The position numbers and the translations under genes are program-made. A stretch of 64,000 nt of DNA, taken from assembly GCA_965199895.1 (NCBI GenBank), contig CBDATJ010000016.1, positions 186,001-250,000 on the forward strand, given 5' to 3'. The notes beneath the pieces are model-generated. The model ran no database searches. It was not told the DNA's origin and saw nothing but the letters and a program-made list of their open reading frames with translations. The stretch is from Bin55 sp965199895. Lineage in GTDB: Bacteria; Pseudomonadota; Gammaproteobacteria; Pseudomonadales; Azotimanducaceae. The stretch's first letter is position 1. The number at the start of each line of letters is the position of its first letter. Below, one piece after another: positions 18,750 through 28,168 of the stretch.

Positions 18750-19501
18750 GCTTGTGCTAGGCTAGCGTTTACCTGAACTTCGCGAAGAACGCAAAAAAAC
18801 ACTACCCTTCGTCACAGCGTCACAATGCAATAGCGACTGAGGTTATCAAGACGTTAGCACTTGGGGGCTTGATCTAGTGAACGAGAAATAGCTGAAAATC
18901 TTTCGGAGGAAAGATCAGCAAGTAACCATAAACATCGTCGACAGAGAGCAATTGTGAAGACATTGAGATTTGTACTGGTTATTGCGTTAAACATGAAGTC
19001 GTAGCCCAGATACAGCTAACAGGAAAAACGGTGCCGATTGAGATCAATACAACCAGAGTGATGTAACTTCCCACCGACCTGTGCCCTTGAGGGGAGAAAC
19101 AATGAATTCGACTGTCAATCAAGTAGTTCGGATGAATGTGTTCATCCTACGTGGTTATCCCCCATCCAACCCAATCAGCTTCAAATGTGACAGCACTAAA
19201 CCGACCAAGATGGATAGTGAGTGGATCGACCCGTTCCTGTAGAACTCGAGACTCATGATAGTCGGTAAACCACAACACACCAACGTGATTGCGATACCAC
19301 CAAGTAACCATTCTGCCTGTTAGCATGGTTTCGTCCTCAAGGACTCACCAATACTATCGGTACATGGCTTTAGCATAGTATTGTTTTAATCTAATTTGTC
19401 TCGAGTCGCCCATTGAGTGATGACGCGAACAGTCTACAATCTCTTAGTTCAACTCGTAGTCAAACTCGCTCGAACATAATCTACATAAACAACCATAAAT
19501 A
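18750..19501. other. Intergenic stretch, no confident gene
   Basis: About 750 bp without a supported gene. A 46-codon plus-strand frame at 19102-19242 has a good ribosome-binding site (GAGGGGAG upstream of the ATG) but an unremarkable product. On the opposite strand, overlapping it, a frame lacking a start codon encodes two hydrophobic segments (WLLGGIAITLVCCGLPTIM and SILVGLVLSHLKLIGLDGG), which could be the remnant of a small membrane protein gene. A self-complementary CTTCGCGAAG lies near 18779-18788. I cannot tell which, if any, is functional. Confidence 0.4.
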
Positions 19502-19509
19502 GGAAGCCG

Positions 19510-19704
19510 ATGTCAACAGCGGTAATACTTTCACTTGTTGGTGGAGTGATCATTGGTGGTCTAATATGGCTGATCGTAGGCTCGAGAATGAAGTTCGTCG
19601 AAGACGATGTCCAAAACCAAATCTTGAACTTTGGGGTTTACTTCGCCATTGCTGGTTGTCTGACGTTCCCGTTTGTATTTCTTGTGCTAACCCAGACTCA
19701 ATAG
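19510..19704 (+). CDS. Small membrane protein, 64 residues
   Basis: A 64-residue hydrophobic protein with two predicted membrane helices: residues about 4-24 (ILSLVGGVIIGGLIWLIVG) and about 41-62 (YFAIAGCLTFPFVFLVLTQ), joined by a charged loop. AGGAAG lies a few bases upstream of the ATG. Helix composition and the ribosome-binding site support a real gene; the function is unknown. It converges with another small membrane protein gene on the minus strand, 48 bp away. Confidence 0.5.
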   Translation: MSTAVILSLVGGVIIGGLIWLIVGSRMKFVEDDVQNQILNFGVYFAIAGCLTFPFVFLVLTQTQ

Positions 19705-19752
19705 CTGATGGACCTCACATACAGCATCGCAGATGCTTGCCCAGACAGAGTG

Positions 19753-19914
19753 CTACTGATTCGAATCTGAAAGTTTCTCGAGAATCTCCCGAATCTTTAT
19801 CAGTTCCCTGGTTTGCTCTTTCATGGTCATGATCATGTCAGGCAACTGGTCCCATATCCGATAAATGAAGAACAGAATCGCGCAGACTCCCAAAAAAGTC
19901 AAAAACAAAAACAT
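19753..19914 (-). CDS. Small membrane-anchored coiled-coil protein, 53 residues
   Basis: A 53-codon frame with ATG at 19914 and TAG at 19753-19755, preceded by TTGAGGATGTT as a ribosome-binding site. The product has one N-terminal membrane helix (MFLFLTFLGVCAILFFIYRI) followed by an amphipathic charged helix (MKEQTRELIKIREILEKLSD) with heptad-like spacing, so it should be a bitopic membrane protein with a short coiled coil. The well-formed helix plus ribosome-binding site make chance unlikely. No function can be assigned; the architecture resembles small regulatory or stress membrane proteins. Confidence 0.5.
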   Translation of the reverse strand: MFLFLTFLGVCAILFFIYRIWDQLPDMIMTMKEQTRELIKIREILEKLSDSNQ

Positions 19915-19983
19915 AACATCCTCAATTCCTCGAGTATGAGTTAAATGATAGCGTTGAGACAGGCCAACACCATAAAAGACAAC

Positions 19984-20481
19984 CTAGCAAGTGTTGATGT
20001 GCCTAAACTCCAAGGGGCGGTAAACCTTAAGCAATTCTCCCGAGGAGAAATCTACCTGCTGCCAACCACCCTCAAATCCATAGCAAAGCATTGTCAAAGT
20101 CGGAATGCGTAGAGGTCCAGATCGGTTTCCACTCGCCCACGCACAACTTTCAATCGTAGGAAGGTGGGTTACCACAGCAACAGAGTGCAGTCTGGGATCC
20201 ACTTCCCACAACAAGCTTGCTACATCTTGAGTGCGTGCACTGTACAAAGTGTGATCTAGGATGATCTCAACACCTAATTCCTGATTGATCAGACCTGCTG
20301 TTTCAGTTGTTCGATGAGCATCACTGGTGTAGATTAACTGGGGTGGATACTCTGACTGTCCCAGAACATGAGCCATGATCGGGCCATCCCGTTTTCCACG
20401 TTTATTCAGTGGTCGATCCATGTCAGTCACCCCTGAAGGCCATGCTGATTTTCCGTGTCTAACCAACCAACAGTATTTCAC
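19984..20481 (-). CDS. sixA: SixA-type histidine phosphatase
   Basis: A 165-residue member of the histidine phosphatase (phosphoglycerate mutase-like) superfamily. The catalytic RHG is at residues 8-10 (WLVRHGKSAW), the Arg/His pair follows in TSDAHRTTETA near 52-62, and the second catalytic His appears in VVTHLPTIES near 123-132. Length and motif spacing fit SixA, which removes phosphate from phosphohistidine proteins such as ArcB HPt domains or PtsH. The substrate here is inferred. The downstream and upstream neighbours give no operon clue. Confidence 0.82.
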   Translation of the reverse strand: MKYCWLVRHGKSAWPSGVTDMDRPLNKRGKRDGPIMAHVLGQSEYPPQLIYTSDAHRTTETAGLINQELGVEIILDHTLYSARTQDVASLLWEVDPRLHSVAVVTHLPTIESCAWASGNRSGPLRIPTLTMLCYGFEGGWQQVDFSSGELLKVYRPLEFRHINTC

Positions 20482-20618
20482 GAAGTTTATCGACCTTGTC
20501 TACAGCCCTGTATTAGTTTCTTTGGTGATCAGTTGTTTCAGGCAGCGCGATTTCGTTGTCCTAGACAGAGCGGCGACCAAAAAAATATTTGTGGAAAGGA
20601 TACTATTTTGCTTCTAGA

Positions 20619-22772
20619 CTACCAATCCCAACGAACGCCAACTTCGATAGAACGGCCAGGATGAGGAACATAGTCCTTGACTGGTGACACATGTGTACGA
20701 ATTTCAGCATCAGTTAGGTTTCTTCCTTTCAAGAATAACTCTAGTGGATGATCGTGGATAGGACGATATTTCAAATCAAGTGCGACTTCAGTGTAACCAT
20801 CAGTAGGCATCTCAAATTTAGCTAGATTTTTCTGTTCATCTACCAGAGTCACTCGAGCCACTGCATCAATAACACCAAATTCCATATCCCATTCAGCACT
20901 CAGACGATTGGTGGGCATTCTGGGTAGATACTTGTTGCCACTAGTATCAACTCGTACTCGCATAGTCTCGAAACCTAGTTGCAATTCTGAGTTGAACAGT
21001 GTGTTACTTGGTAGATCCAAAATTCCTGTCACTGCAAACCCTAGAAACGAAACATCATCTTGCCTAAATTGAAATACTTGTAGCTCATCTTCAGTTTCAC
21101 CTGTTGGTGATGCATAGATGTAGTCGTTAAATTGTCTGAAATAAGCAGTTGCAAATATCGAAACACTCCCTAGATTCGTGAAATACTCACTTGTAGCACT
21201 AAATGCTTGTTCTTCTGATAGATTGGGATTACCTCGCTCAACTGACCCAGTTGCTAGGTGAGGACCGTCAACATATAACTCTGCTGCCTCTGGTACTCGA
21301 GTCGATACATCAAGAACGATTTGCAAGGTTTGATCTGTTTGCTCTACCGGCAAAAATAGAGCTGACAACGCGTACGAGTTGTAATCAGACTCACCGAACT
21401 CAACGGAATCGATGGTGACAAACTCAACTCGAGCACCTAGGTTTAGATGACCAAGCATCCCAGCTTCATAACCTAAATGGTGTCCCCAGTAATAACCGAA
21501 CGAAGAGGTTGTGGTCGCAGCCAAAATTGGGGCATTGGATTCATGATCATGGATCTCAAAATCGGAATTGGAGAAATGCAAACCAACCAAATGGTCTCTG
21601 TTTGTGTTCAAGACAGTATCCATCCGTAACTCCATACTCTCGCGATTAAATGTGGTTGGGGGTTCATCACCCTCTCCCTCGTCGTGTTCATACCCTGACA
21701 TCCCGGCTTGAACGTGGAAACTCTCGAATACACCAGCTAGTTGCTTTGCTTCGAACTCAATATCGGTTCGATTCTGCTCATACACGATACTGGTGGGGGC
21801 TTCTTCATCATGATGCTCTTCCTCGTCTTCGTGATGATCCTCTTCCTCATCATCGTCGTGTTCTTCTTCATGGTGATGGACATGTAGTACTGTGCCCGGA
21901 ATGCCATAGGTACCTTCTGATTTGGTATGTGCCATACCAAAGATAGTGTCGTCAGAGAGATAAAAAGACAGTCCCAAATCTATTACACTGACATCGAACC
22001 CACTGCTAGGAATAGAGCCGAACACCTCTTCCTCATGTTCATCATCATGATCATGGTGTCCTTCTTCCTCGTGTTCATCATGTTCTTCTTTTACAAACTC
22101 AGACAGTGCAAAGCCTGGGATATCATAGTCTTGCGCCTGACGATCGACGATTCCCAGATGCAGTCGAAACTGGTCTAAGTTCATACTGACTGTTGCGTGT
22201 TGATTCCGATCTTTTCCGTTATCGGCACCGGAAAATTGAAGAGACGCTTCTGCATTCTCTTCTGAGTTCTGAACCGCGTTCAAGCGATGACTGTTAACAT
22301 TGACGATTCCACCAATTGCACCAGAGCCAAATAGCAATGAACTAGGGCCAGTTAAAACAGCCACGTTCTCAGCACTATGGGTTTCAATCATCACTAAGTG
22401 ATCCAGGAAGTTGGAACTCAAATCCATGGTTGACAACCTATCTAGGAGTACTTTAACTCTGGGTCCGTCTAATCCATGAATTTGCGGTCTTCCTACCGCT
22501 CTACCAAAATTGACCGATCTTACTCCAGGTAAGGAGTTGATAGTTTCTCCAATCGAAGCACTTTCTAGTCGATCAAGGTCTGCTTCAGTTAACACCGAAC
22601 CTCGCAACGTCATCTCATCATGTTTTATTCCATCTGTGCGTACAACCAATTGCTCCATGACTTCTAGAGCTTCGGATTGATTATTTTTCTCCTCTTCTGT
22701 TTCCTCTTGACCCATCACACAAATACATACGATCAAAGACAGAAAAGAAAAGTGTTTTAGTGTGGAACGCAT
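20619..22772 (-). CDS. TonB-dependent outer-membrane receptor with His/Asp/Glu-rich loops (ZnuD-like)
   Basis: A 717-residue TonB-dependent receptor for active uptake across the outer membrane. After a signal peptide (residues about 1-21) comes the plug domain with GETINSLPGVRSVNFGRAVG, RPQIHGLDGPRVKVLLD and LLFGSGAIGGIVNVNSHRL; the barrel ends in EVGVRWDW with a C-terminal aromatic. Two barrel loops contain long runs of His, Asp and Glu (around residues 220-250 and 295-325), with a shorter one near 365. Such loops are a hallmark of ZnuD-type zinc receptors, so zinc or another transition metal is the likely substrate. No zur gene or clear Zur box is visible. A hairpin-forming inverted repeat lies 50 bp upstream. 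Confidence 0.87.
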   Translation of the reverse strand: MRSTLKHFSFLSLIVCICVMGQEETEEEKNNQSEALEVMEQLVVRTDGIKHDEMTLRGSVLTEADLDRLESASIGETINSLPGVRSVNFGRAVGRPQIHGLDGPRVKVLLDRLSTMDLSSNFLDHLVMIETHSAENVAVLTGPSSLLFGSGAIGGIVNVNSHRLNAVQNSEENAEASLQFSGADNGKDRNQHATVSMNLDQFRLHLGIVDRQAQDYDIPGFALSEFVKEEHDEHEEEGHHDHDDEHEEEVFGSIPSSGFDVSVIDLGLSFYLSDDTIFGMAHTKSEGTYGIPGTVLHVHHHEEEHDDDEEEDHHEDEEEHHDEEAPTSIVYEQNRTDIEFEAKQLAGVFESFHVQAGMSGYEHDEGEGDEPPTTFNRESMELRMDTVLNTNRDHLVGLHFSNSDFEIHDHESNAPILAATTTSSFGYYWGHHLGYEAGMLGHLNLGARVEFVTIDSVEFGESDYNSYALSALFLPVEQTDQTLQIVLDVSTRVPEAAELYVDGPHLATGSVERGNPNLSEEQAFSATSEYFTNLGSVSIFATAYFRQFNDYIYASPTGETEDELQVFQFRQDDVSFLGFAVTGILDLPSNTLFNSELQLGFETMRVRVDTSGNKYLPRMPTNRLSAEWDMEFGVIDAVARVTLVDEQKNLAKFEMPTDGYTEVALDLKYRPIHDHPLELFLKGRNLTDAEIRTHVSPVKDYVPHPGRSIEVGVRWDW

Positions 22773-22821
22773 AAGCTAATCCTCCAAAGGCAGTGGCCAA
22801 CTCAAACAGAACGGCCGTGGG

Positions 22822-22844
22822 GTCTCAATTAGATAGATTGAGAC
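22822..22844. promoter_or_regulatory. Perfect 8-bp inverted repeat upstream of the TonB receptor gene
   Basis: GTCTCAAT and ATTGAGAC flank a 7-base spacer and lie 50-72 bp upstream of the receptor start codon. It could be an operator or a hairpin in the untranslated leader. The A-tract that follows on the plus strand would be a T-tract before the hairpin on the transcribed strand, so it is not a terminator for the gene. It does not resemble a known Zur box. Function is inferred from position only. Confidence 0.35.
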
Positions 22845-22975
22845 TAAAAAAAAATTAATAAAACTGGTTTGCTAGACTACACAAACCATGAAAAGTTCCT
22901 TCCATGAGGAACCAATAAATTATTGTAACTTGTTGGAAATTTAGTAAATCGAAATCATCGATTTGAAGCAAGATT

Positions 22976-23530
22976 CTACTCACTCATGATCATCTTGCAA
23001 ATTGAGTACTGAAACTCAGTAATCGGGCTGATTAGCAACCAGAATTGTTCGGTACTCAACTTGCCAGTTGTCTGAACGAAGGTGAACGCTGCAAGATTGA
23101 TGTAACCCTTACCGTCGTTATCGTGTTTAGCCCTGCTTCGTCCCCACACAGACTCTTTGTCGCAATTCGTGAAATCCTCGCTGATGGTGGCATCCTGAGC
23201 CAATGTCAGATTGAACCCTCCCGAAATGAACCTTTTGATGCACTAGCAATAAGTTCATAACCACGATATTTCGTACTCAACTCAAGATTCGGTAACCGTT
23301 CTTGATCCTTGTTATTCAACTGGATGTAGAAGAAATTTAGTTGTCCGAAACCAAGGTTTAGTGGAGAGCTTCTTGTTGAATGGGTTTCCGTTTAGCTTGT
23401 CATAGCGAAGTTCTAGTGTGACTAGAAAATCAGCTAGGATTGAAAGCACCGGCGGCATTCTTCCTTGGTGTTCGGGTTGCACGCTATCTAGATTAATTCT
23501 CCGGGATATAGTCTTTAGGTTTGTGATGAA
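22976..23530 (-). pseudogene. Decayed remnant of an unidentified, possibly outer-membrane, protein gene
   Basis: Three open segments on the minus strand lie in successive frames. From right to left: one with DSVQPEHQGRMPPVLSILA and LVTLELRYDK (about 23515-23330), one with LNLGFGQLNFFYIQLNNKDQ (about 23365-23210), and one ending at 22976 with TLAQDATISEDFTNCDKESV and KGYINLAAFTFVQTTGKLS. The alternation of polar and hydrophobic residues looks like beta-barrel strands, and QGRMPP recalls a TonB-receptor barrel motif; the intact receptor next door has PRMPT at a comparable place. No single frame spans the region, so at least two frameshifts are needed. Identity is tentative. Confidence 0.35.
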
Positions 23531-23785
23531 ACAATGTCGTCAATTTGTCAAGATCTTGAATTGTTGAATCATGAAAAATTAATCAGTTGAAAAGGCTGCA
23601 GCTCTATGCTTGGTGTGACAGTTTCTGTAAGCTCGTGAGTGAAAGTAAAGTTAGCTCAATATCGATCTCTGTTCCCTGTATGTCAGCCATCGTAGGCAGA
23701 ATAACCGTTATAAGCCTAGTTCATATTGCAACACTTCTTATGAAGACAGAGGACTATCGATGCCAGAAATTAACCAAGGCCGATG

Positions 23786-24507
23786 TCACAAACGCGTTTG
23801 CAGTGAATAGGTTTTCTCCTTTCCTTTGAAGGGCTTGACTAGCAGCAGTCCAGCAATAAAGCCGCCAATATGGGCCAAATAAGCCACTCCCCCTCCACCT
23901 ACATCCGTTGATAAACTTAGGAGTACTTGATACCCAAAGTAAACTCCTAATATGACCATCGAGGGAACTTCGATAACAAAAATTAGTAGGAGAGCTTTGA
24001 TACGTGCTCGTGGATGCAACACGATGTATCCCCCCATCACACCGCTGACAGCACCGGAAGCTCCGATCATAGGAATGGCAGACTTGATATCAGGTAAAAC
24101 TTGTACAAAAGCAGCTACGCATCCACAGAAAAGGTAAAAAATGAGGAATTTGAACCGACCTAGTGCGTTTTCGATATTGTCACCAAATAACCACAAGAAC
24201 CACATATTGCCAACAAGATGCATGAAATTTGAGTCGTGCATGAACATGTGAGTCATGAGCGTGTAGTAAGGGAAATCGACGGTATAGCAGATAGTGCGCT
24301 CTTCGGTCATCCAGAGTGGCGTACCACTCGCGATAGTCCCTAGAAAATCCCACCAATAAAGCCAAATCTACAAAGTGAATTTTCAAAGCCAGGATTCGTT
24401 CCCGCGGTCTGCACCACTAACCAACAGAGAACGTTGAGCCCAATCAACATGAAGGTGATGATTGGTAGTCGATCTACAGGATTGTGGTCGAATAACGGGA
24501 ACAACAT
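23786..24507 (-). pseudogene. Rhomboid-family intramembrane serine protease, interrupted by a frameshift
   Basis: A rhomboid protease of about 240 residues split between two frames. The N-terminal part starts at ATG 24507 (MLFPLFDHNPVDRLPIITFM) and reads LCRFGFIGG before hitting a stop. The continuation GDFLGTIASGTPLWMTEERT is in another frame, so one base appears to be missing near 24350. The rest is intact: HMFMHDSNFMHLVGNMWFLW, the catalytic serine in IGASGAVSGVMGG and the catalytic histidine in AYLAHIGGF. Residual translation from the internal ATG at 24310 would lack the first helix. Either a real pseudogene or a sequencing error; two neighbouring genes carry similar lesions. Confidence 0.75.
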
Positions 24508-24534
24508 GGTGAGGCTACTCTAGCTTATGATCCT

Positions 24535-25576
24535 CTAGCCTTTAGGTTGTACACCAGCAGGTCCAAGCAACTGTGCTATCCACATCGTCGACTCTGAAGT
24601 TTCAAGTGCTATTTTCATGGTCATAGTTAAGGGGACAGACAAGAGCATTCCAATGGGGCCGAACATCCAACCCCAAAAGATTAACGACACAAACACAACT
24701 AGAGTAGACAATCCCATTGTCTTACCCAAGAATCTGGGCTCGATTCCCGCGCCAATTCCAACGTTGATCAACACATAACCAATCAGTGCAATGCAAGCAG
24801 GCCCCAAGCCAAGTTGGACCGTTGCAATGAGTACTGCCGGTGCAGCAGCAATAACACTACCAATGTTGGGAATGTAGTTCAAGAAGAAGGCCAATAATCC
24901 CCAAAGGATAGCAAAGTCAACTCCGAGAATCAGCAGCAGGATGGTAACGGACACCCCCGTACACAAGCTAGTCAGCGTTTTGACTGCCATGTATTGGCTG
25001 AGATTCGTAACAAACTGTTGCAACCATCTGGAACCCATTCCTTTCTCGCTCAGGATGTTGTTCAATTTTCGCGGTAGTGCTGTACCTTCAGCCAAGATAA
25101 ATATCACGGTCAGCACGGATGAGAAAGGTATTGGACAAGAGCTGCGTCATGGTTTGTAGAGACTGACCCGCGACTTGAACGATGCGGCTGGGGTCAATAA
25201 TCTCCATGAGATCCTGTTCGTCGAAATCCAGTCCGAGGTTTCGAAGTGATTGAATGACACCTGAAGCCATTTCTCTTACTCGAACTTCGTAAGCTGATTG
25301 TTCAGCCAAAAACTCTCTGATGGCGTTTACCATGACTAAACCCAATCCAAGCAAGCACAGTATCAGTAGTACGAAGACGGTGGTCACAGACAACCAGTTA
25401 GGAATCCCCAATCGATTCATCGCCCGAATCGGAGTGCTCGCAATGGTCGCAATAAAAACTGACAGCATAAAAGGAACTACCAACGCTTGAGCAGCTTTCA
25501 TACCCGCTAGGATGACAACGATTGCTATCAATACCACCCAGGTATTTCGGGTCAGAATTGGACTCGGGTCGATCAT
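24535..25576 (-). pseudogene. AI-2E family (PerM/YdiK-like) transporter, interrupted by a frameshift
   Basis: A polytopic membrane protein of about 345 residues of the AI-2E transporter/permease family, split in two frames. The N-terminal half starts at ATG 25576 (MIDPSPILTRNTWVVLIAIV) with three helices and a helical soluble domain to LLSNTFLI. The second half continues with LTVIFILAEGTALP in a different frame, consistent with one extra base near 25117. The second half contains the family-typical LAFFLNYIPNIGSVIAAAPA and IEPRFLGKTMGLSTLVVFVS. Family members export or import small molecules or act in stress tolerance; the substrate is unknown. Confidence 0.72.
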
Positions 25577-25582
25577 TGAAAC

Positions 25583-26430
25583 TTACCACGATTCTTTAGA
25601 CTCGGGAGCTGTGTTCGGACCGAATGCACTCGTTGTGGATCGATTTCCCGCTACTGCAACGGTTGAGGAATCCTGCTCACACTCGGTGACAATCCTACCC
25701 CAAGGATCAATCACCAAACTGTGCCCAAAGGATTTACGCCCACGATAGAAATGGTCACCGTATTGGGCTGGTGCAATCACATAACTCTGACATTCAACCG
25801 CACGCGCACGAAGTAGAACGTACCAATGAGCCTTTCCTGTGGTTGCCATAAACGCTGCGGGGGCTGCTAATGCGATAGCTCCATGGTCAACCAATTTTTG
25901 ATAGAGTTGGGGAAATCTCAGGTCCGTAGCATATGCTCAATCCCAACTTACCAAAAGGTAGTTCTGTGGTGATCGCTCTACTTCCCGGATCTGTCCACTT
26001 CGACTCATGCATAAAGGTACCGTCTTCAAGATCAACATCAAATAGATGTATCTTGCGGTATCGTTCGACAATTTCTCCCTCAGGCGAAACATGAAAGCAA
26101 GTGTTGTACCACTTTGAGTCTCCCGCATCTTCCGGAAACCCACCCCGCAATCAAATGAACGCAGTTTTCCGTTGCCATTTGCACACATGACTCAATGATA
26201 GGACCGGGGTTGTCGAATGTTTCGACATGTTCCCGTTGTTCACGATCAGGACCAATGAATGCAAAGGATTCGGGTAAGAAAACTACTTCAGCCCCTTGAT
26301 CTGCTGCTTGAGATACCAACTCAGCACAAATATGAAGGTTTGCTGTCACATCTGTCAATGCACAAACTTGAACAATCCCTACAGTGGTTTTCTGGGGAAC
26401 GAAACTGCCAATCGTTGCAGATTCAGGCAT
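25583..26430 (-). pseudogene. Nitrilase-superfamily carbon-nitrogen hydrolase (Nit-like), two frameshifts
   Basis: A Nit1/Nit2-like amidase of about 282 residues broken into three frames. Segment 1 begins at ATG 26430 and carries the catalytic Glu in VVFLPESFAF. Near 26142 an extra base separates LIAG from GFPEDAGDSKWYNTCFHV. Segment 2 carries the catalytic Lys in RYRKIHLFDVD and ends in LSICY. Near 25925 a second extra base separates this from DLRFPQLYQKLVDHGAIALA in segment 3, which would place the nucleophilic Cys in ICYDLRFP. Corrected, it would be an omega-amidase or deaminated-glutathione amidase. The neighbouring aminotransferase gene, 3 bp away, would suit a transaminase/omega-amidase pair, an inference. 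Confidence 0.78.
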
Positions 26431-26433
26431 TGC

Positions 26434-27681
26434 TTAGGGGGTCGAGGTCTCCCTAGTGACCATCTTCACACACGTCGTCAAAATTTCCATAGCTGATTCG
26501 ACCTCAGCCAGCGATGCAAAGGTCGGAGCAATGCGAATATTGGTATCGTCTGGATCGTGTCCATAAGGGAAGGTCGCACCAGCTGGAGTGAGTGCTAAAC
26601 CAGCAGCTTTAGCTGCAGATACGACCTTTGATGCAGTACCCGGTGTGACATCCAACGAAACAAAGTATCCTCCCGTAGGTTGAGTCCATCTGATTCCTTC
26701 TAGGTTTCCAAGCTCGGATTCCAGTGCACCCAGGACTGCTCGAAACTTTGGTCTGAGAATTTCAGCGTGCTTCTTCATATGCGCACTCACCCTTTTACCG
26801 TTCTGCAAGAATCTCGCTTGTCGCAACTGATTGACTTTATCAAACCCAACCGTCATCGAGGAAAGGTTTTTCTCGATTGCGTCAATCACCTTAGAAGATG
26901 ATCCCAAAAATCCAACACCTGCGGCCGCAAAAGTGATCTTTGAGGTGGATCCAAACTTTATGATGAAATCCTCGGTTCCTTGACGTTGTGCACTGACATC
27001 TAAGCTCGAAAGGACTGTAGCGGGCTCTTCAAAATCGTGCACTGAATAAGCATTGTCCCACAGGACATAAAACGGGTGATCGGGGGTGTCTTTCCTTAAG
27101 TTGGGTAGGGCAGCAATTCGTTTTACGGCCTCATCGCTGTAGGTACAACCTGTTGGATTCGAGTGCTTGGGCACACACCATATCATGCAAGTGGACAAGT
27201 CATTCTTCACCATCTCTTCAACTTCATCCATTTTCGGACCCTGTTCATCCATCCCCACATTGACCATCCGGACTCCTAAGTAGTCAGTAAGTGCAAAGTG
27301 TCGGTCATAGCCGGGTACGGGACAAATTGCTGTAGGATTGTCTTGTGCGCCCAGTGGATCATTAGTGAGACCTCGATTGACCAATAAATCAGCAGTGATA
27401 TACATCAAGTGAAGGCTTGAGTTTCCACCAGCGATCACTCGATCAGCTGGAACATCCAGTAGGTGTGAGCCTAGTTGACGTGCTTCAGGAATCCCTAGTA
27501 ATCCCCCATAGTTGCGGGTATCCGTGCCATCTTCAGCTATGTAATCCCCGTCCAGAACGCCATCAAGACCGTTACTCAAAGCAATCTGATCACTACCTGG
27601 TTTACCTCGAACGAGATTGAAACTAAAGCTCTGTTGTCTTAAGCGTTCGTATTTGTCAACGATGTTGTTAGGGTGGTCCAC
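26434..27681 (-). CDS. PLP-dependent aminotransferase, class I/II fold
   Basis: A 415-residue intact aminotransferase. GGNSSLHLMYITADLL forms the phosphate-binding loop near residue 86, HSNPTGCTYSDEAV near 174 contains the family Asn-Pro motif, YVLWDNAYSVHDF near 207 carries the Asp and Tyr that hold the pyridine ring, and KFGSTSKITFAAAGVGF near 250 places the PLP lysine. These fit the Asp-aminotransferase-like branch (PF12897) rather than AspC. The substrate is unknown, although the adjacent broken nitrilase gene suggests glutamine-dependent transamination. It is the first gene of a minus-strand run aminotransferase, nitrilase, AI-2E, rhomboid, and is the only intact one. Confidence 0.85.
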   Translation of the reverse strand: MDHPNNIVDKYERLRQQSFSFNLVRGKPGSDQIALSNGLDGVLDGDYIAEDGTDTRNYGGLLGIPEARQLGSHLLDVPADRVIAGGNSSLHLMYITADLLVNRGLTNDPLGAQDNPTAICPVPGYDRHFALTDYLGVRMVNVGMDEQGPKMDEVEEMVKNDLSTCMIWCVPKHSNPTGCTYSDEAVKRIAALPNLRKDTPDHPFYVLWDNAYSVHDFEEPATVLSSLDVSAQRQGTEDFIIKFGSTSKITFAAAGVGFLGSSSKVIDAIEKNLSSMTVGFDKVNQLRQARFLQNGKRVSAHMKKHAEILRPKFRAVLGALESELGNLEGIRWTQPTGGYFVSLDVTPGTASKVVSAAKAAGLALTPAGATFPYGHDPDDTNIRIAPTFASLAEVESAMEILTTCVKMVTRETSTP

Positions 27682-27898
27682 TGTTTAGCTCCTCGTATTT
27701 AGTGTTGGCATTGAGTAGGCATGGTGGTGAGACTTGCCATGATACTTTACTCTCACGAGTGCAAATCATGCTATTTTCTTGAACTCTTCAGTTGCAAAGA
27801 CCGATTGTAGTCTGTGTCCCCAGACCCCACCCAAATGCCCCTATCTCTTGAGTTGAGGTGCAATGGTGCCAAAAATGACCACTTTTGTCGATCAAATG

Positions 27899-27928
27899 TG
27901 AACAAATTAGCCAATTTCGATGTAAAAT
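27899..27928 (+). promoter_or_regulatory. Candidate sigma70 promoter for rpsU
   Basis: TGAACA and TAAAAT are separated by 18 bases, ending 24 bp before the rpsU ATG. The region upstream is AT-rich. Transcription of rpsU-dnaG-rpoD would start inside this interval. This is a visual match only. Confidence 0.35.
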
Positions 27929-27952
27929 TTGCGACCTTTTTTGAGAGAATCT

Positions 27953-28168
27953 ATGCCTTCCGTAAAAATTAGGGACACAGAGTCCTTTGACATTGCTTTG
28001 CGTCGATTCAAACGTAATTGTGAGAAAGCGGGAATCATCTCCGAAGCTCGCAAACGAGAATACTACGAAAAACCCACGTCGGTACGCAAGCGCAAGAATG
28101 CAGCTGCTATTAAGCGGCACCTCAAGAAGCTACAACGAGAGTCTCGGCGATTTGAACGTCTCCATTAG
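27953..28168 (+). CDS. rpsU: 30S ribosomal protein bS21
   Basis: A 71-residue bS21. It opens with MPSVKIRDTESFDIALRRFK and NCEKAGI and ends in a strongly basic tail, matching the E. coli protein in length and layout. I use the ATG at 27953, which begins the conserved sequence; an in-frame GTG/ATG-like start upstream would add eight unconserved residues. It is followed by dnaG after 172 bp and rpoD, the classical macromolecular-synthesis operon of Gammaproteobacteria. The rpsU-dnaG gap contains no obvious terminator, although a short CACTAAG/CTTAGATT-type repeat lies just before dnaG. Confidence 0.95.
   Translation: MPSVKIRDTESFDIALRRFKRNCEKAGIISEARKREYYEKPTSVRKRKNAAAIKRHLKKLQRESRRFERLH

Noticed and set aside
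21650..22178. Plus-strand frames rich in Leu, Met and Phe opposite the TonB receptor
   Set aside because: They are shadows of the His/Asp/Glu-rich loops of the receptor gene.
23587..23829. 80-codon plus-strand frame overlapping the end of the rhomboid gene
   Set aside because: No conserved features; overlaps the better-supported rhomboid 3' end.
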